Counted from the stretch's first letter, positions 1-9,137 are shown. The stretch: 32,076 nt of DNA from an uncultured Clostridia bacterium (GCA_947628255.1 CANQZE010000005.1:1-32076), one strand, 5' to 3'. Notes: a model not told the origin generated them from the letters alone. Program-made: numbers and translations.

Positions 1-2
1 AT

Positions 3-1151
3 TCGGAAATTATCGTTTACATAAAGAGCGCGTTTGCACAAAGCGAGGCGACTTCCGCTTCAAAACGTATGAGGACATCTGTGCGTTTGAGAATGGAAAG
101 CGGGATGTATACTGTACCTACCGTAGCATACGGTTATAAAAAGGTCGGGGACGTATGGGAAATAAATGAAAGCGAGGCGAAAATCGTTCGTCAGAGCTTT
201 GAATGGTATTTGTCGGGATACGGCTCGTTAGCTATTGCAAACAAACTAAAAACTTTGTTTCCAAATGACTGTTGGAATAACACAAGGGTACGGTATATTC
301 TTTCAAACGAAAAATATATAGGCGATTGTAAATATCCAAAGGCAGTTACCGAATCGAATATTCCGCTAAAGACGGTGAGAAATGTGGGGCAATATCCTAT
401 GTTTTATGTGGAAAACACACACGCACCTATTATTGACGCAGAGGTTTTTGAAAAAGTACAACTTATATTGGCGGAGCGTAAAGAGCGAATATATCGTCCG
501 GCGGTGCATAATGAAAGCGTATTTGAGAAGAAAGTCTATTGCTCAAAATGCGGCTCAATATTCAGAAAGAAAAAGAGAAATGGCGAACTCTTTTGGACGT
601 GTATAAATAAAAATCGTATGGGCGGTGACTGTAAGTCGCTTATTTATTCAACGAAGGAACTGCAAAGAGCGTTTATCAAAATGTATAACATTCTCAAACA
701 AAATGCCCATGCCATTGTGGATGAATCCATTTCTCAATTAGTGGCGTTAAAAGCGAAATTGACATCGGTAAACCGAACTATTGCAAGTATTGATGCTGAA
801 ATAGCCTCTTCGCTTGAACAATTAAATCTCTATACCGATTTATACAATAGCGGCATAATAACAGAACTTATCTACATAGAAAAGCAAGCCAAATTCAAAA
901 AGCAACTGTTGGATTTGAGGGAGCGAAGAAACAAGGTATTAAACAAAGACGAACAGGAGCAATGTATTGAAAAATTGCGTGAACTTAAACGCTATTTGGA
1001 AAATTCGCCGCAATACTTATCGACAATGGATGATGAGATGTTTACGGAACTTGTAAGCAAGATTTATGCCGAACAGGATGGAGCATTGACTTTTGAATTG
1101 AAATGTGAACTGCGACTGTCCGTTTATATAAGAGGTGGGTATGAAAAATAG
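3..1151 (+). CDS. Large serine recombinase, 5'-truncated by window edge (end of resolvase domain + recombinase domain + zinc ribbon + coiled coil)
   Basis: Frame is open upstream of the listed ATG (SEIIVYIKSAFAQSEATSASKRMRTSVRLRMESGMY...), matching the end of a resolvase domain; recombinase-domain motif ...RYILSNEKYIGDCKYPK...; zinc-ribbon CSKCGS...CINK...C. Confidence 0.9.
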   Translation, partial: SEIIVYIKSAFAQSEATSASKRMRTSVRLRMESGMYTVPTVAYGYKKVGDVWEINESEAKIVRQSFEWYLSGYGSLAIANKLKTLFPNDCWNNTRVRYILSNEKYIGDCKYPKAVTESNIPLKTVRNVGQYPMFYVENTHAPIIDAEVFEKVQLILAERKERIYRPAVHNESVFEKKVYCSKCGSIFRKKKRNGELFWTCINKNRMGGDCKSLIYSTKELQRAFIKMYNILKQNAHAIVDESISQLVALKAKLTSVNRTIASIDAEIASSLEQLNLYTDLYNSGIITELIYIEKQAKFKKQLLDLRERRNKVLNKDEQEQCIEKLRELKRYLENSPQYLSTMDDEMFTELVSKIYAEQDGALTFELKCELRLSVYIRGGYEK

Positions 1152-2013
1152 GATGCTACCATACGGATACATAATGACGAACGGTGATATAGTCGTTGAT
1201 GAAATTGAGGCGGAAATCGTTAATAATATCTTCCAAGCATATATCGACGGCGAATTTTTGAGTCAAATCGCGGAAGAACTCAAAGTACAAAGAGTGCCTT
1301 TTTTTGAGGGCAATTATGAATGGAACAAAAACAAAATCTATCGAATGATACAAGACACGCGATATACGGGGGCAAAGAACTATCCCATAATAGTAGACAA
1401 AGAACTTTTTGAACGGGCAAACAGGACAAAAGAGGAGAGAGGTTTTCAAGTAGATAAGTCATCGCCAACTATTGAGTGGATAAAACGAAATTTTTACTGC
1501 TACAAGTGCGGTAAAAAGTTGATAAGATACAAATATAGTGAGAGCGTAAGGTGGGCGTGCAAAAACGGCTGTGCATTTTACATCAAGGATGCAGACCTAT
1601 TAAACGGAATTAGAGGTGTCTTTGAAGATATAAGACGGGAGCCGTCATTGTTGCAAAACGATCATAGGGCGGATAATTATAGAATCACGCCCGACATTGC
1701 AAGACAGACTGCGGAGATAAACAGAGCCATCAATGGCGGTAATATGAGTTTTGAGATTGGCAAGAAACTTGTATTATCATGCGCTACGGTTAAGTTTGCG
1801 ACTTGCGAAGAAAACAGATTCGAGGCATACACGGATTATATTTTGGATATTGTTAAAAACACGGACGAAAAAGAATATTTGTCGCCTCGGTTTTTATCCG
1901 AAATTGTAACGCAAATTGCTGTTAAAAACGGAACTCACATCGTAGTAAGTTTAATCAATGGCTCAGTGGTGACAAAACTCATAGGAGGAGGTAATAATGC
2001 AAATACCAAATAA
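1141..2013 (+). CDS. Recombinase-domain protein lacking the N-terminal serine catalytic domain
   Basis: Begins directly at the recombinase-domain equivalent (MLPYGYIMTNGDIVVDEIEAEIVNNIFQAYIDG...IYRMIQDTRYTGAKNYP), zinc ribbon CYKCGKK..WACKNGC; overlaps upstream stop and downstream start; ATG at 1141 (1135 also possible). Confidence 0.85.
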   Translation: MKNRMLPYGYIMTNGDIVVDEIEAEIVNNIFQAYIDGEFLSQIAEELKVQRVPFFEGNYEWNKNKIYRMIQDTRYTGAKNYPIIVDKELFERANRTKEERGFQVDKSSPTIEWIKRNFYCYKCGKKLIRYKYSESVRWACKNGCAFYIKDADLLNGIRGVFEDIRREPSLLQNDHRADNYRITPDIARQTAEINRAINGGNMSFEIGKKLVLSCATVKFATCEENRFEAYTDYILDIVKNTDEKEYLSPRFLSEIVTQIAVKNGTHIVVSLINGSVVTKLIGGGNNANTK

Positions 2014-3643
2014 AACGGGAACAGAGAAAATCATAACCAAAATTGATGCGAATCCAAATCTATCGTTAAAAAGCAGGGAAAACAGGATATTGAAAGTAGC
2101 GGCATATTGCAGAGTGTCTACGGACAGTGACGATCAATTAGAGAGTTATAAAGCGCAAATGTCATATTATACCGAAGCCATAGCCAAAAATCCGAAATGG
2201 CGTTTGGCGGGAATATATGCGGACGAGGGAATAACAGGTACAAGCACAAAGAAGAGAGAAGATTTTATGCGTATGATAAGGGACTGTGAAAAAGGGAAAA
2301 TAGACCTTATACTTACGAAATCGGTGGCGAGATTTGCGAGAAATACGGTAGATAGCTTGAACTATGTCCGCAAGCTGAAAGCTATGGGGATCGGAGTGTT
2401 CTTTGAGGAACAGAATTTGGATTCGCTCAAAGCAGACAGCGAAATGTTCATAGGACTTCACAGCGTAATGGCACAGGCTGAGAGCGAGAATATAAGCGCG
2501 AATGTTCGTTGGGGTATTCAACAGCGGATGAAAACGGGAACTTATGCGTTTAGATATAACATTTTGGGATATGTTAAGGGCGCGGACAGCAAACCTCAAA
2601 TCGTACCGGAACAAGCTGAAATTGTGCGTACTATTTATGACATGTATCTCGGCGGGGCGAGTATAGACCAAATCAAGACATTTCTTGAAAGCGAACATTA
2701 TCTTACTCTCCACGGCAAAAGCGAATGGAGCAGAGCGCTCATCAAAAACATCCTTGTGAATGAAAGATATTGCGGCGATTTACTCCTTCAAAAAACATAT
2801 GTGGAAAATTGCATAACCAAGAAAACGAAGAAAAATATGGGCGAACTACCGAAGTATCTCATAACGAACAATCATGAGCCTATTGTAACAAGAGAAGTGT
2901 TCAAAGCCGTTCAAGCTGAAATGGCGAGGAGAGCTAATAAGAGGAAGTCATCGGATTTTGCTATAACCGAAAACGGTAAATACAGCGGGAAATATGCTTT
3001 GACGGGTAAACTCATATGCGGTGAATGCGGCGGACAATATCGTCGCAAGATATGGACTTACAAAGGTGAGAAACGAGCCGTATGGAGATGTTTAAGCCGC
3101 ATTGAACACGGAAAGAAAGTGTGCCATAAATCACCTACGTTGGATGAGATTAAACTTAAAGAAGCTATAAACAGGGCATTCGGTAAGTGTTTGAAAGACG
3201 GGAATGACATAAAAAATCTGATACTATCAAATCTTTCATACGGCATAACGGGAACGCAAGACCCACTCGATATAGCGACAATGCAAAGACAACTGAACGC
3301 CCTTGACACCAAACTCGAAGAAACGGTGGTGCTGTCACAAAAGAGCGGCGGGGATCCGCAAAAGCTGATGAATGTAGTGAGCGAGTTGTGCAGGCAAATG
3401 ACGGTTTTGAGAGAAAGGATAGACGCGGCAAAGGCAAACGTGGAAGCGGATAGCAATTTGAATTTTGAAATAAAGCGCATAACCGAATTGTTGGAGAACA
3501 GCACGACAACCGAATTTGACGACAGTGCAATAAGGATGCTTGTTGAAGCGATAAGGGTAATGACGGACGGCAAAATACAAATAGAACTCAAAACAGGCGA
3601 AACGATAATAGAGGCGTTAGACCCGACCGACGATGAAATGTAA
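1997..3643 (+). CDS. Full-length large serine recombinase
   Basis: AAYCRVSTDSDDQLESYKAQ (catalytic Ser region), YADEGITGTSTKKREDFMRMI, KSVARFARNTVD, recombinase domain and zinc ribbon CGECGGQYRRK..WRC. Confidence 0.95.
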   Translation: MQIPNKTGTEKIITKIDANPNLSLKSRENRILKVAAYCRVSTDSDDQLESYKAQMSYYTEAIAKNPKWRLAGIYADEGITGTSTKKREDFMRMIRDCEKGKIDLILTKSVARFARNTVDSLNYVRKLKAMGIGVFFEEQNLDSLKADSEMFIGLHSVMAQAESENISANVRWGIQQRMKTGTYAFRYNILGYVKGADSKPQIVPEQAEIVRTIYDMYLGGASIDQIKTFLESEHYLTLHGKSEWSRALIKNILVNERYCGDLLLQKTYVENCITKKTKKNMGELPKYLITNNHEPIVTREVFKAVQAEMARRANKRKSSDFAITENGKYSGKYALTGKLICGECGGQYRRKIWTYKGEKRAVWRCLSRIEHGKKVCHKSPTLDEIKLKEAINRAFGKCLKDGNDIKNLILSNLSYGITGTQDPLDIATMQRQLNALDTKLEETVVLSQKSGGDPQKLMNVVSELCRQMTVLRERIDAAKANVEADSNLNFEIKRITELLENSTTTEFDDSAIRMLVEAIRVMTDGKIQIELKTGETIIEALDPTDDEM

Positions 3644-3689
3644 GTTCAAGTCCTGTAGCACAAAAATACCGATTTAAGTTCAAGTCTTG
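3641..3689. repeat. Imperfect direct repeat TAAGTTCAAGTC(C/T)TG, two copies (3641-3655 and 3675-3689)
   Basis: 14/15 identity, 34-bp period; the first copy overlaps the recombinase stop codon; resembles the T-arm sequence of tRNAs. Confidence 0.7.
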
Positions 3690-3769
3690 ATTTTGCATGA
3701 GAACACAAAATTACAGCTGTCTGAAACGAAAGAAAATTTAAGCGAATTTGGAAGAAAGAATATAGCAAA

Positions 3770-3803
3770 AATGTCACTGAATAGTGCGATATTCAGTGAC
3801 ATT
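3770..3803. repeat. Perfect 14-bp inverted repeat with 6-nt spacer
   Basis: AATGTCACTGAATA-GTGCGA-TATTCAGTGACATT. Confidence 0.9.
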
Positions 3804-3835
3804 CTTGACAAGTCAGCCTTTTTGACCAACATAGA

Positions 3836-3911
3836 TGGTGGAGACTAGGGGATTCGAACCCCTGACCTATGCATTGCGAACGCATCGCTCTACCAACTGA
3901 GCCAAGCCCCC
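3836..3911 (-). tRNA. tRNA-Ala (anticodon CGC), CCA encoded
   Basis: Cloverleaf GGGGGCT..AGTCTCC acceptor with G3:U70; anticodon loop TTCGCAA; T-arm GGGGTTCGAATCCCC; followed by CCA. Confidence 0.9.
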
Positions 3912-3916
3912 ACGGC

Positions 3917-4004
3917 TGGTGCGGTTAAAGGGACTTGAACCCATATGAACGTATTGCTCACTAGAACCTGAATCTAGCGCGTCTGCCAATTCCGCCATAA
4001 CCGC
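3917..4004 (-). tRNA. tRNA-Leu (anticodon CAG), CCA encoded
   Basis: GCGGTTA/TAACCGC acceptor, anticodon stem CTAGA/TCTAG with loop TTCAGGT, long variable arm, GGGTTCAAGTCCC T-arm. Confidence 0.93.
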
Positions 4005-4023
4005 ATAACATTTTTGTATATGC

Positions 4024-4052
4024 ATTCTAACGCAAAAATGCGCTGTTGTCAA
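4024..4052 (-). promoter_or_regulatory. Sigma-A-type promoter of tRNA-Leu-Ala operon
   Basis: On minus strand TTGACA-17 nt-TAGAAT immediately upstream of tRNA-Leu. Confidence 0.75.
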
Positions 4053-4209
4053 ATGTTTTGGCGCTTTAGTCGAAATGTTTTTTTCGAGCGGCGAAATCGA
4101 GTGCGCAACGGAGCGCGCTTTTGCGATTGCAAGGCATAATCGGCGCCGAGAAGAGTATCGTATTTTGGAAAGAGTAGGCCGCATTTTGGTAGTAAATCAA
4201 AAAATTTTG

Positions 4210-4238
4210 TTGACAAAAGAAACATTTGCGGCTATAAT
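4210..4238 (+). promoter_or_regulatory. Consensus sigma-A promoter
   Basis: TTGACA-17 nt-TATAAT upstream of the AbrB-like gene. Confidence 0.85.
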
Positions 4239-4312
4239 TTGTATGAAAAGTTGGAAAAGTAAGAAAAATATGAAATATATTCGGCGCTTTTCGCATACAT
4301 TGAGGAGGGTAT

Positions 4313-4513
4313 ATGGGAGAAGATAAATTTCTTTGGACTGCCACGGTAGGGGCAAAAGGACAGATCGTGATCCCCAAACAAGCGAGGGATGTTTTTGGCA
4401 TAAAGGAGGGCGACACTCTCATTTTGCTCGGAGACAGGGAGAGGGGGATCGCCATCGCAAAGTACGACGATTATGTCAAATTTGCAGAGGCGATATTCGC
4501 CGCAAAGCAATAA
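4313..4513 (+). CDS. AbrB/MazE-like (SpoVT-AbrB fold) DNA-binding protein
   Basis: WTATVGAKGQIVIPKQARDVFGIKEGDTLILLGDRERGIAIAK; SD GAGGAGGG upstream. Confidence 0.9.
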   Translation: MGEDKFLWTATVGAKGQIVIPKQARDVFGIKEGDTLILLGDRERGIAIAKYDDYVKFAEAIFAAKQ

Positions 4514-4590
4514 GGCGACGGAAGCCAAAATGACAAAAACGGCATTTTGCGCAAGCAAAAATGCAAGATAAAATGGGTTTTGTGCAAATT

Positions 4591-5505
4591 ATGGGAAAGG
4601 CTATAACTGTGAAAGGTCTCAGAAAATCTTATGGCGACGTGGAAGCCGTCAAGGGCATAGATTTTGATGTGGACGAGGGAAGTCTGTTCGCTTTTTTGGG
4701 AGTCAACGGCGCGGGTAAGAGTACGACGATCAACATATTGTGTACGCTGTTGGAGGCGGATGGCGGCGAGGTGAGCGTGTGCGGGTTGGATCTCGCTAAG
4801 GACGCGGAGGCGATCCGCTCTAAGATCGGCGTGGTGTTTCAAGGTAGCGCGCTGGACGCGAGGCTTAGCGTGAGGGAAAATCTCTCAACGCGAGCGTCTT
4901 TTTACGGTTTGAGCGGCGAGGCGAAGAGGCGTCGGTTGGCGGAACTTGGCGAGTTGCTCGACCTAGGCGAGATTATGCAGAGACCGTACGGAAAGTTGAG
5001 CGGTGGGCAACGCAGGCGCGTGGATGTGGCGAGAGGGCTTATCAATTCTCCTCGCATACTCTTTCTTGACGAGCCGACGACAGGGCTGGATCCTCAGACT
5101 CGCCGCACGGTGTGGGACATTGTCGACAGGCTCAGGCGCGAATTGAATATGACGGTTTTTTTGACGACGCACTATATGGAAGAGGCGGACGGCGCGGACA
5201 AGGTCGTCATCATTGACGAGGGCAGGATCGTCGCGGTCGGCGCGCCTGTGGAACTCAAGAACCGCTACAGCTACGATCGCGTCAAACTTTATGCGCCGAG
5301 ATCGGAGAAGATCGAAGAGAGACTGAAGGGAATGGAATTTCAATATGACGGCGCGTGCTACGATATAAGCGTCGATGACAGCGGCGCGGCGCGCAAATTT
5401 ATTTGCGAAAACGGCGATATTTTGAGGGATTTCGAGTTTGTCAAGGGCAATATGGACGACGTATTTTTGAACGTCACGGGCAAAAAGCCGGGAGGAGAGG
5501 TATGA
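4591..5505 (+). CDS. ABC transporter ATP-binding protein (drug/polyketide exporter type)
   Basis: Walker A GVNGAGKST, signature LSGGQRRRVDVARGL, Walker B ILFLDEPTTGLDP, H-loop TTHYMEEAD; the ORF can extend to 4561, start uncertain. Confidence 0.93.
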   Translation: MGKAITVKGLRKSYGDVEAVKGIDFDVDEGSLFAFLGVNGAGKSTTINILCTLLEADGGEVSVCGLDLAKDAEAIRSKIGVVFQGSALDARLSVRENLSTRASFYGLSGEAKRRRLAELGELLDLGEIMQRPYGKLSGGQRRRVDVARGLINSPRILFLDEPTTGLDPQTRRTVWDIVDRLRRELNMTVFLTTHYMEEADGADKVVIIDEGRIVAVGAPVELKNRYSYDRVKLYAPRSEKIEERLKGMEFQYDGACYDISVDDSGAARKFICENGDILRDFEFVKGNMDDVFLNVTGKKPGGEV

Positions 5506-6479
5506 AAGAGGATATGGTGATTCTCGGCAATCTCGTGCGGCGCGGGCTAAAAATGTATCTTTCAGACAAAATGGCGGTCTTTTTGTCCGTGTTGTCGCCG
5601 TTTATAATTTTGTTTTTGTATCTTATGTTTCTCGGCGACATCCAATATGATTCCGTGATGGCAAAACTCAACGGGCTTGCCGTCGACGATGACGCCGTAC
5701 ACGCCTTCATCGACGGGTGGATGCTGGCGGGCGTGCTTGCGGTGTCCTGCATAACGGTGTCGTTTTGCGCGCAATATCTGATGATCAACGACCGCGAGGG
5801 CGGCGCGATGCAGGATATGCTGACCTCGCCCATAAAGCGCGGCGTACTGAGCGTGAGCTATCTTATCGTCAACATAGTCATCACGGCGGTCATAGTCGGC
5901 ACAATCACGGCGATAGCTTTCGTATATCTCGCCGCGACAGGGTGGTATCTCAGCGGCGCGGACGTGGGCAAGATAATTGGTATGTTGATTCTTTCCGTGC
6001 TGTCCGCGAGCCTGTTCACGACGATAATATGTATGCTTTTCCGCACGCAGTCCGCGCACGGCGGCGCAAGCGGGATCCTGAGTGCGGCGATAGGATTTTT
6101 CATAGGCGCGTATATGCCCATCGCGATTTTTCCCAAGGCGATACAATATTTTGTGCTGTTTATGCCCGGGACGTACTCGGCGGGCGTGTTGCGCAACGTT
6201 TTTATGCGCGGCGCGATGGACGGAATACTCTCCGAATTGCCCGCGCCCGCGGCAGAATCGGTCAGACAGGGCCTGTTGGAGAGCTTCTCAATGCAGATGG
6301 ACGCCTTTGGCAAAACCATATATGAAAAGGAGATGTGGATCATTTTCGCGTGTACGCTTGTCGTCTTTGTCGCGGCGTACGTCGTCAATCAAGTCGTCCG
6401 CACCAAAACGCACACGCTTTTTGCCGCTCCTTCGCCGCATAGAATGGCGAGAAAGGGAAAAGAGAAAGCGGAGAGATAA
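5502..6479 (+). CDS. ABC-2 type transporter permease
   Basis: Multi-TM protein; starts MKEDMVILGNLVRRGLKMYLSDKMAVFLSVLSPF; ATGA overlap with the ATPase; SD GGAGAGG. Confidence 0.88.
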   Translation: MKEDMVILGNLVRRGLKMYLSDKMAVFLSVLSPFIILFLYLMFLGDIQYDSVMAKLNGLAVDDDAVHAFIDGWMLAGVLAVSCITVSFCAQYLMINDREGGAMQDMLTSPIKRGVLSVSYLIVNIVITAVIVGTITAIAFVYLAATGWYLSGADVGKIIGMLILSVLSASLFTTIICMLFRTQSAHGGASGILSAAIGFFIGAYMPIAIFPKAIQYFVLFMPGTYSAGVLRNVFMRGAMDGILSELPAPAAESVRQGLLESFSMQMDAFGKTIYEKEMWIIFACTLVVFVAAYVVNQVVRTKTHTLFAAPSPHRMARKGKEKAER

Positions 6480-6536
6480 AACGATCCCTCAGTTTTTGAG
6501 GGGGTGTTTATGCCGATAGGGAATGAAGATAAAAAT

Positions 6537-6567
6537 AAAAACCGCGGGAGATGTCCTGCGGTTTTTT
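6537..6567. terminator. Rho-independent terminator between convergent genes
   Basis: AAAACCGCGGGA-gatg-TCCTGCGGTTTTTT. Confidence 0.75.
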
Positions 6568-6629
6568 GCGGCGCCGCTATGGCGCGGACTGCTTGTTTGC
6601 CAAATTGCGGCGATATGTTTGGTTGGATC

Positions 6630-9137
6630 TTACCAGAGGTCGTCGTTTCGGACAATAGAGGCGCCTTGCGCGGCTCTTGCGATGGCGGCGATGCCTTTCT
6701 TGGCGGCGTCCTTGCTTGTGTAGCCGTCGTTGGTCGTCGCGACGATGTTGTTGTTTGAAGCCCTGAGTCTCAAGCGGAATTCGCCTTGGCTGTCCTCGTA
6801 GATCTCCCACTTTGGGAGCTTTTGCGGCACGGGATTTTTGAGCGTCTGATCCTCGATGGGAGCGGTGGCGGCGTTCTTGATGACGCTTTGGATGCCGACC
6901 TTGCACGACGATTGATCCTTGTAGGGCGCGCCTCCCGGGACGGCAAGGACCCTCTTGTTGGAAGAGAAGAGCTTGTAGGTGAAGTTGCCTTTGTCCGTCT
7001 TTTTGATGACGAATTTGCCGTGTTGTGGCAATGTCTCGTCCGCTTCTTGCAACACTTTTTCTTCTTCGCTTGGTTTTTGATTTTCCTTCTTTATGGACCC
7101 TTTCTTAGCCGCGGGCTTCTTGGCGGAGGGCTTATCCTCTGCGGGTTTCTGCTCCGAAGAGGCTTTCTTGGAAGCGGGCTTCTCGGCAGTGGGTTTTTCC
7201 TCTTCGGGAGTAGGCTCTTCCTCGACGAGGGGTTGATCTTCCTCAACGTCGGCAGTCACGTCCTCGGCGGGGACTTCCGCGGGTTGTTCGCTTGCGGGAG
7301 TCTCGGGTTGTGCGGGTTCATCGCTCTCTTTTGGAGTTTCCGTCTCTTCGGCTGTTTCCGTGAGAGAGGAGTCGTACTCTTCTTGTAGTTCCTCCGAGTA
7401 TTCATCCTCTTCTTCGAGTGTCTCATCGCTTGTCTCGTCGGCGTTGGATTCGGCAACGGTCGCGATGACAGAATCATCGGCGTCGGAGGCGGCTTCCTCC
7501 AAAATCTCTTCGGAGTCTGCATTTTCGGTTTGCGCGGCCTTTCTTGCCTCGGTCTCTTCGATCATTTTGGCGAGGGTGGTTTCGTCAAGTTTGCATTTTG
7601 ACTTGTAGATGAGGAGCGCGATCGTCATCAGCACCATTGGGATTATGCACATACAGGCGAGCAAGCCCATCTTGGTCTGAGGCGAAATGCCTTGGATCAG
7701 TTCGCCGACTTTGCCAACCAAGTCGTATTTTTGACCGGCGGCAGTTGCGGCGTTGGCCTTTCTTTCAAGAGCCGCGATGCCTTGAGTGCAGGCGAAAGCT
7801 CCCGTTGCGAGCAACACAAGCGAAACGATGCCTTGCGAAAGCGCGGATCCCATCTTGGCGGTGAAGGGGCGGAGCGAGAATATGATCGCCTCGTCGCGCT
7901 TGCCCGTCCTCCACTCGTTGTATTCGACGGTGTTTGTCATATTGATGAGCATAATCATATAGAATCCGCTTGCCCAACCGGTTATGCCATAGCACACCGC
8001 CATCACAAGGAATTTCGGCGTGATGTGCATACCTATGAGGTCAAAACCGCCGCCGACGTTGTTGGGCCAAGCAAGCCCGACGATGAGCAACAGCGCATAG
8101 CTGACGATGAGGCTGATCCCGCAACCGTACAGCGTTTTGTTGCGTCCGAGCTTTTTGGAGAACCACGGGTAGAACAGCGTGAACGTCACCGAAAGCACGG
8201 CATAAAGTATGCTGAACACAGTGCCCAGATTGCCTTCATAGCCAAATTCGAAATAGATGTAGAAAGAGAGCAGATTGCCTATCGCTATGCCCGACAGCAC
8301 CGACCAAAGCAACATAACAAGCGTACACCAAAGCAGTTGGTCGTTTTTGAAGAGGACCTTAAAAAGATCCTTGAACTTCATTCGGGAAGTCTTTTGGATA
8401 TTGGCGGGCAACGGCTTTTCCTTGACGCCGAGTATGGTGAAGAGTTGGAAGGACATCATCAACACGCTCACGGCGATCGACATTATGCCGTAGCCTCTGA
8501 CCGCTCCGCCAAACAACGCTTGGCTTATCGTCCCCACCGTGAACATAGGCACCAAAAGCCCCGCGAGTCCGCCGCCCGCGCTGACGACAAGCTGAGTGAA
8601 TGACGTCAGCTTGTTGCGGTCGTCGGGATTGGATGTAAGCGACGGCATCATCCCCCAATAGGAGATGTCGTTCATCGTGAACGTGATGGAGAACATAAAG
8701 TAGGCAAACGCGAGGAAACCTATGAATGCCCATCCGTCAAGCGGCACGTTGAACAGGGCAATTATCACGCCGCCAGTCAAAATCGCGCCGATGAGCTGCC
8801 ACGGCTTGTATTTGCCCCACTTTGTGCGCGTGTTTTCAACGATGGATCCCATAATTGGGTCGTTGAACGCGTCAAAAATGCGCGCCAACACGATTATGAC
8901 CGTGATCATAACGTATTGCGCCGGCGTAAGCGTCTTTGTGAAGGATACGAAAGACAGCAGATACCCGTTGAAAAAGTTGTAGAGAAAGTCTCTTCCGAAT
9001 GTCCCGAGCGGATACATTATCAAGTTGCGCTTCGACAACCGCTCGCCAACGCTCATCGCGTCGATCTCGCTCCCCGTCGCGGCGGACGCGACTTCGGCGG
9101 CGCTTTGAGCCTGAATGTCAAGATTTTGATCGTCCAT
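6630..9137 (-). CDS. GPH-type (glycoside-pentoside-hexuronide:cation symporter-like) MFS transporter fused to acidic disordered linker and C-terminal DUF1508 (YegP-like) repeats
   Basis: N-terminal ~500 aa multi-TM (MYPLGTFGRDFLYNFFNGYLLSF..DAFNDPIMGSIVENTRTKWGKYKPW typical of GPH family); ~190 aa E/A/P/S/K-rich linker; C-terminal GNFTYKLFSSNKRVLAVPGGAPYKDQSSCKVGIQSV and GEFRLRLRASNNNIVATTNDGYTSKDAAKKGIAAI resemble tandem YegP units. Confidence 0.88.
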   Translation of the reverse strand: MDDQNLDIQAQSAAEVASAATGSEIDAMSVGERLSKRNLIMYPLGTFGRDFLYNFFNGYLLSFVSFTKTLTPAQYVMITVIIVLARIFDAFNDPIMGSIVENTRTKWGKYKPWQLIGAILTGGVIIALFNVPLDGWAFIGFLAFAYFMFSITFTMNDISYWGMMPSLTSNPDDRNKLTSFTQLVVSAGGGLAGLLVPMFTVGTISQALFGGAVRGYGIMSIAVSVLMMSFQLFTILGVKEKPLPANIQKTSRMKFKDLFKVLFKNDQLLWCTLVMLLWSVLSGIAIGNLLSFYIYFEFGYEGNLGTVFSILYAVLSVTFTLFYPWFSKKLGRNKTLYGCGISLIVSYALLLIVGLAWPNNVGGGFDLIGMHITPKFLVMAVCYGITGWASGFYMIMLINMTNTVEYNEWRTGKRDEAIIFSLRPFTAKMGSALSQGIVSLVLLATGAFACTQGIAALERKANAATAAGQKYDLVGKVGELIQGISPQTKMGLLACMCIIPMVLMTIALLIYKSKCKLDETTLAKMIEETEARKAAQTENADSEEILEEAASDADDSVIATVAESNADETSDETLEEEDEYSEELQEEYDSSLTETAEETETPKESDEPAQPETPASEQPAEVPAEDVTADVEEDQPLVEEEPTPEEEKPTAEKPASKKASSEQKPAEDKPSAKKPAAKKGSIKKENQKPSEEEKVLQEADETLPQHGKFVIKKTDKGNFTYKLFSSNKRVLAVPGGAPYKDQSSCKVGIQSVIKNAATAPIEDQTLKNPVPQKLPKWEIYEDSQGEFRLRLRASNNNIVATTNDGYTSKDAAKKGIAAIARAAQGASIVRNDDLW

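Noticed and set aside
382-606. 74-aa ORF inside the first recombinase gene
   Set aside because: Out-of-frame overlap within a conserved recombinase; no RBS.
7692-8603. 303-aa plus-strand ORF (and other ORFs at 6786-7608)
   Set aside because: Shadow of the transporter-DUF1508 gene; the Ser- or Phe/Leu-rich products derive from the low-complexity coding strand.
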